From Enhydrobacter aerosaccus (GTDB lineage: Bacteria; Pseudomonadota; Alphaproteobacteria; Reyranellales; Reyranellaceae), in contig NZ_FUWJ01000002.1 of the NCBI RefSeq assembly GCF_900167455.1, positions 434,305-498,304 of the forward strand: a stretch of DNA of 64,000 bases, given 5' to 3'. The translations under genes and the position numbers were made by a program. Under the pieces are notes generated by a model. The model worked only from the letters and a program-made list of their open reading frames with translations. It did no database searches and was not told where the DNA came from. Positions 43,587-53,734 of this stretch are shown piece by piece (position 1 is the stretch's first letter; the number at the start of each line of letters is the position of its first letter).

Positions 43587-44420
43587 TCAGCTCTGCCGGT
43601 TCCGGCGCAGCGCCTCGAGGATCTCGCGGCCGACGACCGGTAAGTAGGCAGCGGCGTAGTGATGAAAATCGGTGCCGCCCTTGTCCAGCGCGCGCGCCTG
43701 ACCATCGCGCTCCACGAAGGTCCGCGGCTCCAGCACCGGCAGTCCGGCGATCCTCGCCGCTTCGATCGTCTTCTCGACGTGTTGCAGGCGCTCGCCCAGG
43801 AATCGTCCGTCGGGCAGGCGCACGACGACATGCGGCACGACCAGGAACGGCCTGCCGAGCAATGTCCGGAGTTGCGCCAACCCTTCCGCGATTTCCGACG
43901 CCGACAGGTATCGGAAGATCAGCTCACGCAGCACCTGGCGGTGCCCGTCATTCAGCCGCCAACGGCCCAGCCAATGGGCGCGCAGCTCCCGTTCGACCTG
44001 CTGCACCAGTGCCTCCGACGGCCGGACGCTGCGATCGATCAGGTCCCACCATTCGCGCGCCGCCGATCCGCCCGGCTCGACGAGGTGCCGATGGATCTCG
44101 TTGACGTTCAGGGACCAGCCAGCGACCTCGTAGTGCTTGTCGGTACAACATTCGACGACGACATACTCGGCCTGGTCCAACGGCAGGCGCATGGCATCAT
44201 GGAGACGCAATCCATGATCGTACGCGAAGGGGCGAATTTCGGCCGGCATGACGATGTCGCCGCGCGCGAGCCGGACGAACTGGATCGTCTCGTGGATATC
44301 GTGGAGGAAGATCGCATGACGCCGCTTGAAGCCGCGATTCACATAGTCGATCTCGCCGCGCTGCTCTGCGTCCATCAGCGGCTCGTGGATCCGACAGGAT
44401 CCCAATCCTAGCACGCGCAT
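43587..44420 (-). CDS. uncharacterised protein with N-terminal GSC motif
   Basis: 277 residues from ATG 44420. It starts RVLGLGSCRIHEPL, a Gly-Ser-Cys turn after a hydrophobic strand that recalls the GSCFA/SGNH-hydrolase group, in which such a Ser is catalytic. Further blocks such as YVVVECCTDKHYEVAGW and a C-terminal PRTFVERDGQARALDKGGTDFHHYA segment, with His pair and Asp, could complete a hydrolase site. No signal peptide. It is followed by, or co-transcribed with, the SAM methyltransferase 33 bp upstream, which suggests joint modification of a surface glycan or small molecule. The function is a guess. Confidence 0.65.
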   Translation of the reverse strand: MRVLGLGSCRIHEPLMDAEQRGEIDYVNRGFKRRHAIFLHDIHETIQFVRLARGDIVMPAEIRPFAYDHGLRLHDAMRLPLDQAEYVVVECCTDKHYEVAGWSLNVNEIHRHLVEPGGSAAREWWDLIDRSVRPSEALVQQVERELRAHWLGRWRLNDGHRQVLRELIFRYLSASEIAEGLAQLRTLLGRPFLVVPHVVVRLPDGRFLGERLQHVEKTIEAARIAGLPVLEPRTFVERDGQARALDKGGTDFHHYAAAYLPVVGREILEALRRNRQS

Positions 44421-44452
44421 GTCGTCATGCCTTGTCGCTCGCCTGGCGAGGG

Positions 44453-45223
44453 CTAGCGAATGGCCCGGTACGAGGCAAAGGACATCCTTATCGTTCCCCC
44501 GAGGCGATCGATCCTGGCGCCGTTCCGCGCCGCCATCGCCATCAGCTCGCGATTGTAGGCGGGCCATTCGAATCCCAGCAAGCGCCGTCGCGATTGCTTG
44601 TTGAGCATCAGGTAGATGGTGCCGGGATAGCGGAGCTGATTGGCGACGAGATCCTCGAGAAAGAACTGCCACTCGGGCAGCGACCAGAACTGGCGTGGCT
44701 GACCTCGATCGCCCCTCTTCTCGTTAAACGTGATGTTGCAGGCCGTGATGAGGTCGAATCTCCCATCCAAGGCCGGCAGCGGTGTCCCGGGTTCGACGCG
44801 AACGATGGTCCTCTCGACCCCAAGGCTGCCGGCGATGCCGGCGTAGACCGGATTCTCGATATCGATCCCGACCACGGAATGGCCGAAGTATCGGCACACG
44901 AACGGAAAATGGCCGCCGCCGGTGCCGATATCGAGCACCCGCAGCGGCGGGGCCTTGTCCAGACCGAGCCTGCGGGCCAGCCGCAGCTTCTCCCGCGTAT
45001 AGAAGGCAACGTCGAGATACTTATAGCGGGAGTCGGCGCTGGCTTTGCGCATACGCTCTCCAAACTGCCGACGCAGTTCTTCCAGCCGACCGCTGTCGAC
45101 CTTCGCCATCAACGCCCGCAGATGTCGCCGCATCTCCCTTTCGGCGGGATGCCACTTCATGGCGGCGTCGAGCGCTGCCATCCGCTCCGCCACCGTCTTG
45201 CTGGGATCGGGACTCGATATCAC
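44453..45223 (-). CDS. class I SAM-dependent methyltransferase
   Basis: 256 residues. The SAM-binding motif I is RVLDIGTGGGHFPF near residue 95, with the acidic end of strand 2 in VVGIDIENP and a motif IV-like FDLITACNITFNE. There is an N-terminal helical extension of about 90 residues. Methylates an unidentified small molecule or glycan. It lies 33 bp upstream of the GSC-motif gene, in the same direction, and the two probably form a pair. Confidence 0.85.
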   Translation of the reverse strand: MISSPDPSKTVAERMAALDAAMKWHPAEREMRRHLRALMAKVDSGRLEELRRQFGERMRKASADSRYKYLDVAFYTREKLRLARRLGLDKAPPLRVLDIGTGGGHFPFVCRYFGHSVVGIDIENPVYAGIAGSLGVERTIVRVEPGTPLPALDGRFDLITACNITFNEKRGDRGQPRQFWSLPEWQFFLEDLVANQLRYPGTIYLMLNKQSRRRLLGFEWPAYNRELMAMAARNGARIDRLGGTIRMSFASYRAIR

Positions 45224-45398
45224 CTGTCAGGGCCATTCATTGCAGCAGATCCGGTGGCATTTTCCCGGTCTTGCGGATGGCTGTGAAGACCGGCGCGACG
45301 CCCAGAGCCTGGCCGCTGCCCCGGTCGACCTGCGGAGGGACGGAAAGTCGGAAATGACGAACGTGCTTCAGGGAGGGTTTCGCTTCTGGCGAGCGACA

Positions 45399-45489
<91 letters not shown>

Positions 45490-45491
45490 CG

Positions 45492-45516
45492 CGCCCCGCT
45501 TATAGGGGGCGTTTTT
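45492..45516 (+). terminator. plus-strand terminator upstream of the rplU promoter
   Basis: CGCCCC (45492-45497) pairs with GGGGCG (45506-45511), followed by TTTTT (45512-45516). It lies just beyond the tRNA-Ser gene and 50 bp before the rplU promoter. No plus-strand gene precedes it, so it probably blocks antisense or spurious transcription from entering the ribosomal operon. Confidence 0.6.
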
Positions 45517-45566
45517 CCGGGCGGCAACAAGGCGACCGAGCCTCGGGAAATAAAGGCTTTCCGACG

Positions 45567-45594
45567 TTGACTCGGGCCGAACCTTGCGTATATT
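45567..45594 (+). promoter_or_regulatory. sigma-70 promoter of rplU-rpmA
   Basis: TTGACT (45567-45572), 16-bp spacer, TATATT (45589-45594). This is the best consensus match in the window and lies about 130 bp before rplU, leaving a long 5' leader with a hairpin. Confidence 0.75.
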
Positions 45595-45667
45595 CCGCGC
45601 CTCTCCGGCGGGTCATTCGGGTCCGCCGCGTTCTTTCGTGCTTGTCGCTGTATGGGCCCCGAGACGG

Positions 45668-45686
45668 CCAGATCCCCTAGATCTGG
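45668..45686 (+). promoter_or_regulatory. leader hairpin before rplU
   Basis: CCAGATC (45668-45674) and GATCTGG (45680-45686) form a perfect 7-bp stem with a 5-nt loop, 40 bp before the L21 start. It could be a ribosomal-protein autoregulatory leader element, since several r-protein operons bind their own product in such leaders. That role is unproven. Confidence 0.4.
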
Positions 45687-45726
45687 TGGCCATCGGTCCA
45701 GGAGGCAGGCTTCAGTCAGGTGTGCC

Positions 45727-46026
45727 ATGATCGCCGTTATCCGCACGGGTGGGAAGCAATATACGGTCGCTGCCGACGAGACGCTCACGGTCGAGCGCCT
45801 CGAGGGTGAGGCCGGCGCCAAGGTCGAGTTCACCGACGTCCTGATGGTGGGCGACAAGGTCGGCGCGCCGACGGTTGCCGGCGCCAAGGTCGTGGGCTCG
45901 ATCGTCAAGCAGGCCCGCGGGCCGCACCTGATCGTCTTCAAGAAGCGCCGTCGCCAGAACTCGCGGCGCAAGAACGGTCATCGTCAGGACCTGACGGTGG
46001 TCAAGATCGAACAAATCGTCGCCTGA
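45727..46026 (+). CDS. rplU: 50S ribosomal protein L21
   Basis: 99 residues, typical length. The N-terminus [22 protein letters not shown] and the Arg/Lys-rich tail ([17 protein letters not shown]) are diagnostic of L21, which binds 23S rRNA. ATG 45727 is chosen; the frame is open upstream to a weaker start. Cotranscribed with rpmA, 25 bp downstream. Confidence 0.98.
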   Translation: MIAVIRTGGKQYTVAADETLTVERLEGEAGAKVEFTDVLMVGDKVGAPTVAGAKVVGSIVKQARGPHLIVFKKRRRQNSRRKNGHRQDLTVVKIEQIVA

Positions 46027-46051
46027 TCCAGAGAGCGACCGGAGTAGTACG

Positions 46052-46324
46052 ATGGCACATAAGAAAGCAGGCGGCTCCTCGCGTAACGGCCGCGATTCCG
46101 ACGGCAAGCGCCTGGGCGTGAAGCGCTTCGGCGGCCAGAAGGTTCTCTCGGGCAATATCCTGGTCCGTCAGCGCGGCACCAAGATGAATGCTGGCGAGAA
46201 TGTCGGCATCGGCCGCGATCACACCCTGTTCGCCACCACCGACGGCATCGTGTCGTTCCGCAAGCGCAGCGGCGGCAAGGTCGAGGTGAACGTGCTCCCG
46301 GCGCCGGCTCTGGCTGCCGAATAG
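46052..46324 (+). CDS. rpmA: 50S ribosomal protein L27
   Basis: 90 residues beginning [20 protein letters not shown], the canonical L27 N-terminus that reaches the peptidyl-transferase centre. No N-terminal cleavage extension (as in Firmicutes) is present. It pairs with rplU upstream; a strong terminator follows before obg. Confidence 0.98.
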   Translation: MAHKKAGGSSRNGRDSDGKRLGVKRFGGQKVLSGNILVRQRGTKMNAGENVGIGRDHTLFATTDGIVSFRKRSGGKVEVNVLPAPALAAE

Positions 46325-46340
46325 CCGTTCCCGCGCCTGA

Positions 46341-48538
<2,198 letters not shown>

Positions 48539-48554
48539 CTATAATGGTGCGGCC

Positions 48555-49835
48555 ATGAACATCCAGACGAAGCCCGCGGAAGACGCCGCCGCCATCGTCG
48601 CCGAGCTTGGCCGCCGCGCGAAGCTCGCTTCGGCGGCGCTGCGCAACGCCACGACCGAGGCGAAGAACCGCGCGCTGTCCGAAGCCGCTCGCCTGATCCG
48701 GTCGGAGAAGACCGCGATCCTCACCGCCAATGCGCGCGATATCGAAGCGGCGAAGGCCGCCGGCATGACCACCGCCTTGCAGGATCGCCTGCTGCTCAAC
48801 GAGGCCCGCATCGAGTCGATGGCCAAGGGTCTCGACGATATCGTCGCGCTGCCCGATCCGGTAGGCGCCGAGATCGAGCGCTGGCAGCGGCCGAACGGCC
48901 TCGTCATCAGCCGCGTGCGGGTGCCGATCGGCGTCATCGGGGTCATCTACGAGGCGCGGCCCAACGTGACGGCGGATGCCGGCGCCCTCTGCATCAAGTC
49001 CGGCAATGTCGTCGTGCTGCGCGGCGGATCCGACAGCTTCCATTCCTCGCGCAGCATCGTCGATCTCCTGCGGCGGGCCCTGAAAGGCGCCGGTCTGCCG
49101 GAGGATTGTGTGCAGCTCGTGCCCACGACCGATCGCGCCGCCGTCGGGGAGCTCCTCAAGGCTATGGACTGGCTCGACCTGATCGTGCCGCGCGGGGGCC
49201 GATCTCTGATCGACCGCGTTACGCAGGAGAGCCGCGTGCCGGTGCTGCGCCACTATGACGGCATTTGCCACGTCTACGTCGACCACGATGCCAATATCGA
49301 CATGGCACGCGAGATCGTGGCCAACGCCAAGATGCGGCGCGTCAGCGTCTGCGGCGCGGCCGAAACGCTGCTGGTCGATCGGGCCGCGCTCGACACGCAT
49401 CTGATGCCTATGCTGACCAAGCTGCACGAACTCGGCTGCGAGGTGCGTGGCGATGCCGAGGTTCGCCAGCGCGATCCGCAGGCCGTTGCGGCGACGGAAA
49501 AGGATTGGCGCACCGAGTATCTCGAGCCGGTCATTTCCGTGGCCACGGTGGAAGGCGTCGAAGGGGCGATCCGCCATATCGCCACCTATGGCAGCCAGCA
49601 CACCGAATCGATCGTGACCGACAACGAGGCCACTGCCGAGCGCTTCCTCAAGGAAGTCGACAGCGCCATCGTCATGCATAATGCCAGCACGCAATTCGCC
49701 GATGGCGGCGAGTTCGGGCTCGGTGCGGAGATCGGGATCTCGACCAATCGCATGCATGCGCGCGGCCCCGTCGGATTGGTGGAGCTCACGACGTACAAGA
49801 ACATCGTCCGCGGCAAGGGCACCTTGCGCCCATGA
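48555..49835 (+). CDS. proA: gamma-glutamyl phosphate reductase
   Basis: 426 residues from ATG 48555, an aldehyde-dehydrogenase fold. Family segments visible are VPIGVIGVIYEARPNVT, GNVVVLRGGSDS, the catalytic Cys in MRRVSVCGAAETLL, and the C-terminal GADIGISTNRMHARGPVGL-like GAEIGISTNRMHARGP. It reduces glutamyl phosphate to the semialdehyde with NADPH, second step of proline synthesis. It is 16 bp after proB; the next gene follows closely. Confidence 0.97.
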   Translation: MNIQTKPAEDAAAIVAELGRRAKLASAALRNATTEAKNRALSEAARLIRSEKTAILTANARDIEAAKAAGMTTALQDRLLLNEARIESMAKGLDDIVALPDPVGAEIERWQRPNGLVISRVRVPIGVIGVIYEARPNVTADAGALCIKSGNVVVLRGGSDSFHSSRSIVDLLRRALKGAGLPEDCVQLVPTTDRAAVGELLKAMDWLDLIVPRGGRSLIDRVTQESRVPVLRHYDGICHVYVDHDANIDMAREIVANAKMRRVSVCGAAETLLVDRAALDTHLMPMLTKLHELGCEVRGDAEVRQRDPQAVAATEKDWRTEYLEPVISVATVEGVEGAIRHIATYGSQHTESIVTDNEATAERFLKEVDSAIVMHNASTQFADGGEFGLGAEIGISTNRMHARGPVGLVELTTYKNIVRGKGTLRP

Positions 49836-49866
49836 GCCCCCGCGCGTGATCTCCGCTCATCATCCG

Positions 49867-50895
49867 ATGCCAGGCGTGCCGCGGGACACGCGGCGGCGCA
49901 TCGGCCTCCTGGGCGGTTCCTTCAATCCGGCTCATGAAGGCCATCTCCATGTCAGCCTGGAGGCGCTGAAGCGATTGGGCCTCGACGAGGTCTGGTGGCT
50001 GGTCTCGCCACAAAATCCTCTGAAGAGCGGCGACGGCATGGAGCCGCTCACGACCCGACTGGCCGGCGCCAAGCTGATCGGCCGCCATCCGCGGCTGAGA
50101 GTCGAAGCGCCCGAGCTGCTGCTGGGCACGCGCTATACCCTCGACACCGTGCAGGCGCTGAAGCGGCTGTATCCGTGGGCGCGCTTCGTCTGGTTGATGG
50201 GCGCCGACATCCTGCCGCAACTGGTGCACTGGGAAGGATGGCGCGACCTTTTCGGCGCCATTCCGATCGCCGCCTTCGCCCGCCCGGGCTGGAGCTACGC
50301 GGCGCTGCAATCGGCAGCTCCGCGTGCCTTTGGGCGTTACCGCATCGAGCTGGGCCAGGTCCGGCGGCTCGCGGATTGCCGCCCGCCGGCCTGGTGCTTT
50401 ATCCCAAGTCGTCTCGACAGCCATTCGGCAACCGCCATCCGGGCGATCCGCCCGAAACGCAGCAAAGCGAAAGGAAAGACCATCACCGACACGACCCGAA
50501 AGCTTCCTCCCGGAAGCAAGGCCGCCGATACCGAGCTCGCGCTGGTGCGCCGCTCGCTCGAAGACGACAAGGCCGAGGATATCGTCGTCATCGACCTCAA
50601 GACCAAATCCGCTTTCGCGGACTACATGGTCATCGCCTCTGGCCGCTCCACCCGCCAGGTCGTAGCGATCGCCGACCACCTCGCGGAGCGGCTGAAACAC
50701 GCCGGCTACGGTTACATCCCGGTCGAAGGCAAGCAGGGCGGCGACTGGGTGCTGGTCGACGGCGGCAACGTGGTGGTCCACGTCTTCCGCCCCGAAACGC
50801 GCGCCTTCTACGGGCTGGAGAAGATGTGGGCGCTCGAAAACGAGGCCGCCGCCAAGCCGAAGGCCGCCAAGCCCCGTCGCAAGCGGGCCTCCTAG
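49867..50895 (+). CDS. nadD: NadD-RsfS in-frame reading frame (nicotinate-nucleotide adenylyltransferase joined to ribosome silencing factor)
   Basis: 342 residues without a stop between two normally separate proteins. Residues 1-about 195 are NadD: nucleotidyltransferase GLLGGSFNPAHEGHLHVS (usual GxFxPxHxGH), VWLMGADILPQ and the ISTS-like SHSATAIR. It makes NaAD from nicotinate mononucleotide and ATP. Residues about 218-342 are RsfS. The gap holds a Lys-rich linker (KAKGKTITDTTRK). ATG 49867 is used; GTG 49846 in the same frame is an alternative. Either the genes are fused or RsfS starts at a non-standard codon inside. Proline genes precede and rlmH follows. Confidence 0.85.
   Translation: MPGVPRDTRRRIGLLGGSFNPAHEGHLHVSLEALKRLGLDEVWWLVSPQNPLKSGDGMEPLTTRLAGAKLIGRHPRLRVEAPELLLGTRYTLDTVQALKRLYPWARFVWLMGADILPQLVHWEGWRDLFGAIPIAAFARPGWSYAALQSAAPRAFGRYRIELGQVRRLADCRPPAWCFIPSRLDSHSATAIRAIRPKRSKAKGKTITDTTRKLPPGSKAADTELALVRRSLEDDKAEDIVVIDLKTKSAFADYMVIASGRSTRQVVAIADHLAERLKHAGYGYIPVEGKQGGDWVLVDGGNVVVHVFRPETRAFYGLEKMWALENEAAAKPKAAKPRRKRAS
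50482..50895 (+). CDS. rsfS: ribosome silencing factor RsfS (3' half of the joined frame)
   Basis: The RsfS domain (LEDDKAEDIVVIDL, SAFADYMVIASGRSTRQV, GDWVLVDGGNVVVHVFRPETR, FYGLEKMWALE) binds L14 and blocks subunit joining. The segment AAAGGA at 50471-50476 is correctly spaced for a start at ATC (50482-50484), which in relatives would read ATG, followed by TDTTRKLPPGSKAADTE, a normal RsfS N-terminus. A GTG at 50545 is the first standard start in frame but trims the protein by 21 residues. The coordinates given use the ATC; if the protein is only made as a NadD fusion, this entry is a domain. Confidence 0.6.
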   Translation: MTDTTRKLPPGSKAADTELALVRRSLEDDKAEDIVVIDLKTKSAFADYMVIASGRSTRQVVAIADHLAERLKHAGYGYIPVEGKQGGDWVLVDGGNVVVHVFRPETRAFYGLEKMWALENEAAAKPKAAKPRRKRAS

Positions 50896-50899
50896 CCTC

Positions 50900-51358
50900 G
50901 TGAAGCTGACCATCGCCGCCATCGGCCGAGCCGGCCGAGGGCCCGAGCGCGATCTCTATGAGCACTATGCCAACCGCATCCGCTGGCCGCTGGTCCTGAA
51001 GGAACTCGAGGAAAAGCGTAAACTCAGTCCGCCCGAGATGGTGCGGCGCGAGGGCGAGCTGCTGCTGGCGGCCGTGCCGGCCGGCGCCACACTGGTGGCC
51101 CTCGATCGCCGCGGCAAGCAACTCGACAGCGAGGCCTTTGCCCGTCGCCTGGAGCGTTGGAGAGACGATTCCGTGACAGATGTGGCGTTCCTGATCGGCG
51201 GACCGGACGGGCACGGCGACGAGTTGCTCAAAAAGGCGACTCTGGTGCTGTCCTTCGGCGCCATGACGTGGCCACACCAGCTCGCCCGGGCCATGCTTGC
51301 CGAGCAAATTTACAGAAGTCAGCAACTTTTGGCCGGCCATCCCTATCATAGAGCATGA
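50900..51358 (+). CDS. rlmH: 23S rRNA (pseudouridine-1915-N3) methyltransferase
   Basis: 152 residues from GTG 50900, only 4 bp after the previous stop. It is a SPOUT-fold enzyme, with the GG loop FLIGGPDGHGDEL and the conserved C-terminus MTWPHQLARAMLAEQIYRS ending in HPYHRA. It methylates pseudouridine 1915 in helix 69 of the large subunit. The nadD-rsfS-rlmH order is typical of alphaproteobacteria. Confidence 0.97.
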   Translation: MKLTIAAIGRAGRGPERDLYEHYANRIRWPLVLKELEEKRKLSPPEMVRREGELLLAAVPAGATLVALDRRGKQLDSEAFARRLERWRDDSVTDVAFLIGGPDGHGDELLKKATLVLSFGAMTWPHQLARAMLAEQIYRSQQLLAGHPYHRA

Positions 51359-51412
51359 CAAAGCGTCGTTTTTGCCTCTGTTCTGACGAAAAACCGGGAC
51401 TAAATTGATCCC

Positions 51413-52003
51413 ATGCACCCTTCGCTTCCCAGGCCTGTCGCCGCCCTGGCAGCCCTTGCCGTGACGGCCCTCTCGACCGTCGCGCTGGCCCAGACCCCGA
51501 CCGCGGATACGCCTGCGGTCAAGCCCGTGCGCAGCATCCCCTATGTCTCGATCATGGGGGCGGACGGGAAGCAGCGTAACTACGAAACCAACGCCATCCC
51601 GCTGCTCTACAATCGCGCCTGCTTCGGCTGGCGCATGTATCTCGGCGGCCCCAACCGCACCGTGGCGCTGACCGAGGTTCTCACGACGTCGCAGCCGGCC
51701 GAGCAGGTGATTGCCGGTCCCGAGACGGAAGTCAGTCCCGACAAGACCAAGGCCACGACGCGCATGCGCGAGGTGGTGCAGGACGGCGTGCTGCAGCGCT
51801 CCTGGTGCATCATCCCCGGCGATCCGCCGGGCACCTACACCTACGACATAACGATCGACGGCGAGCCGCGCGGCGAGTTCGTGTTCTGCGCGATCGAAAT
51901 CCCCGACCAGAATCCCAACACCGACCCGCGCGACCTGCACTGCCCGAACAAATTCAACTCGGTCGAGCGCATGCGTCCCACCAACAACGGCAAGGCATCC
52001 TGA
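51413..52003 (+). CDS. exported hypothetical protein with four cysteines
   Basis: 196 residues. A signal peptide (AALAALAVTALSTVALA, cleavage after the AQ) is followed by a mature part with four cysteines (RACFGW, SWCIIPG, VFCAIEI, LHCPNKF), possibly two disulfides in the periplasm. The order suggests a beta-rich fold (CIIPGDPPGTYTYDITIDG). No family is recognised. It lies between rlmH and gpmI and ends with a 1-bp TGATG overlap with gpmI. Confidence 0.7.
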   Translation: MHPSLPRPVAALAALAVTALSTVALAQTPTADTPAVKPVRSIPYVSIMGADGKQRNYETNAIPLLYNRACFGWRMYLGGPNRTVALTEVLTTSQPAEQVIAGPETEVSPDKTKATTRMREVVQDGVLQRSWCIIPGDPPGTYTYDITIDGEPRGEFVFCAIEIPDQNPNTDPRDLHCPNKFNSVERMRPTNNGKAS

Positions 52004-53604
52004 TGGCTTCTCGTCCGCGTCCCGCTGTCCTGTGCATCCTCGATGGTTGGGGATTCCGCACCGACCCGCGCGACAACGCCATCCTCGACGCCCGCACGCC
52101 CAATTACGACAAGCTGGTCGCGACCTGCCCGCAGGGCCTGATCGACGCATCGGAGACTTTCGTCGGCCTGCCGAAGGGGCAGATGGGCAATTCCGAGGTC
52201 GGGCACATGAATCTCGGCGCCGGTCGCGTCGCCGTGCCGGACCAGCCGCGAATCGACAAGGCCATCGAGGACGGATCGCTGGCCAGGAACGAAATTCTTG
52301 CCGAGCTGATCGCCACCCTGAAGAAGAATGGCGGCGCCTGTCATCTGATGGGGCTCGCGTCGCCGGGCGGCGTGCATGCGCATCAGGACCACCTGGTCGC
52401 CCTCGCCAATCGGATCGCCGGTGACGGTGTCCCGGTTTGGATCCATGCTTTCCTCGACGGTCGTGACATGCCGCCGCGCAGCGCCCATGAGTGCCTGCAG
52501 GCGATTCAGGCCGGCCTCAAAGCGGGACTGCCGATCCGCTTCGCCACGGTCACCGGGCGCTTCTATGCCATGGATCGCGACAAGCGCTGGGATCGCGTGA
52601 ACGCGGCCTACGATGCCTTGGTCGATGCCGAGGGCAAGGCGGCCGTCGTCGAGACACCGGACCAGGCTGTCGATCAGGCCTATGCCGCCGACAAGAACGA
52701 CGAGTTCGTCGAGCCGACGGTGATCAAGGGCTATGGCGGCATGAAGGATGGCGATGCCGTCCTGATGTTCAACTATCGCTCGGATCGGGCGCGCGAAATC
52801 CTGACCGCACTCGTCGATCCGATGTTCGACGGCTTCAAGCGCAGGCGCACGGTCAAGTTCTCGGATGCGGTCGGCATGGTCGAATATTCCGCGGCCCTCA
52901 ATGAATTCCTGAAGACCCTCTTTCCGCCGACGACGATCAAGATGGGACTGGGCGAGACGATATCGCGGGCCGGCCTGAAGCAGCTGCGCATCGCCGAGAC
53001 GGAGAAGTACGCGCACGTGACCTTCTTCTTCAACGGCGGCGAGGAACGGCAGTTCGAAGGCGAGGACCGGATCCTGGTTCCCTCGCCCAAGGTCCAGACC
53101 TACGACCTCAAACCCGAGATGAGTGCGCCGGAGGTCACGGACAAGCTCGTCGAGGCGATCGGGTCGGGCAAATACGACCTGATCGTGGTCAACTACGCCA
53201 ACTCCGATATGGTCGGCCACACCGGCGAGCTGCCGGCCGCCATCAAGGCCATCGAAGCCGTCGATACCTGTCTCGGCCGTCTGATGGAGGCGGTCCGAGC
53301 CGCCGGCGGCGTCCTTCTCGTCACCGCCGACCACGGCAACGCCGAACAGATGTTCGACGAGGCGAGCGGCCAGAAGCACACCCAGCATACGCTGAACCGG
53401 GTACCCGCCCTGCTGTTCAACGGCCCTTCGGGGATCCGGTCGCTGGCGGACGGCAAGCTGGCCGACGTCGCGCCGACGATGCTGGACCTCATGGACGTGC
53501 CACAACCTTCGGAAATGACGGGACATTCCCTTCTTTCCACGGCCTCGAGGTCGGCGATCCTGGCCGTCCCCCACCAGGCCGCCGCTGCCGCCGCCTCCGC
53601 ATGA
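52003..53604 (+). CDS. gpmI: 2,3-bisphosphoglycerate-independent phosphoglycerate mutase
   Basis: 533 residues. Alkaline-phosphatase-type enzyme with N-terminal CILDGWGF, the catalytic Ser64 in MGNSEVGHM, and C-terminal metal residues (VNYANSDMVGHTG and TADHGNAEQM). It interconverts 3- and 2-phosphoglycerate in glycolysis and gluconeogenesis with Mn. It is slightly longer than the usual about 510 residues because of a C-terminal Ala-rich tail. Its ATG overlaps the stop of the hypothetical gene before it. Confidence 0.96.
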   Translation: MASRPRPAVLCILDGWGFRTDPRDNAILDARTPNYDKLVATCPQGLIDASETFVGLPKGQMGNSEVGHMNLGAGRVAVPDQPRIDKAIEDGSLARNEILAELIATLKKNGGACHLMGLASPGGVHAHQDHLVALANRIAGDGVPVWIHAFLDGRDMPPRSAHECLQAIQAGLKAGLPIRFATVTGRFYAMDRDKRWDRVNAAYDALVDAEGKAAVVETPDQAVDQAYAADKNDEFVEPTVIKGYGGMKDGDAVLMFNYRSDRAREILTALVDPMFDGFKRRRTVKFSDAVGMVEYSAALNEFLKTLFPPTTIKMGLGETISRAGLKQLRIAETEKYAHVTFFFNGGEERQFEGEDRILVPSPKVQTYDLKPEMSAPEVTDKLVEAIGSGKYDLIVVNYANSDMVGHTGELPAAIKAIEAVDTCLGRLMEAVRAAGGVLLVTADHGNAEQMFDEASGQKHTQHTLNRVPALLFNGPSGIRSLADGKLADVAPTMLDLMDVPQPSEMTGHSLLSTASRSAILAVPHQAAAAAASA

Positions 53605-53734
53605 ATGTGAAAGCCCGTGATGGCCACGTCGCCTTGATCCCGCCAAAGACGCACGGGTATCTTACCGCCCAACGCGCGTTGATCCTTTTTGCCTGACCGG
53701 TTTGCGGCGGGCGTTGTTTTGCAAAGGCCTCCCT

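Noticed and set aside
51841..53646. 601-residue open frame on the minus strand opposite gpmI
   Set aside because: It is a mirror frame of the gpmI gene, rich in Arg/His/Gly, with no recognisable domains. GC-rich codons of gpmI create the long antisense frame.
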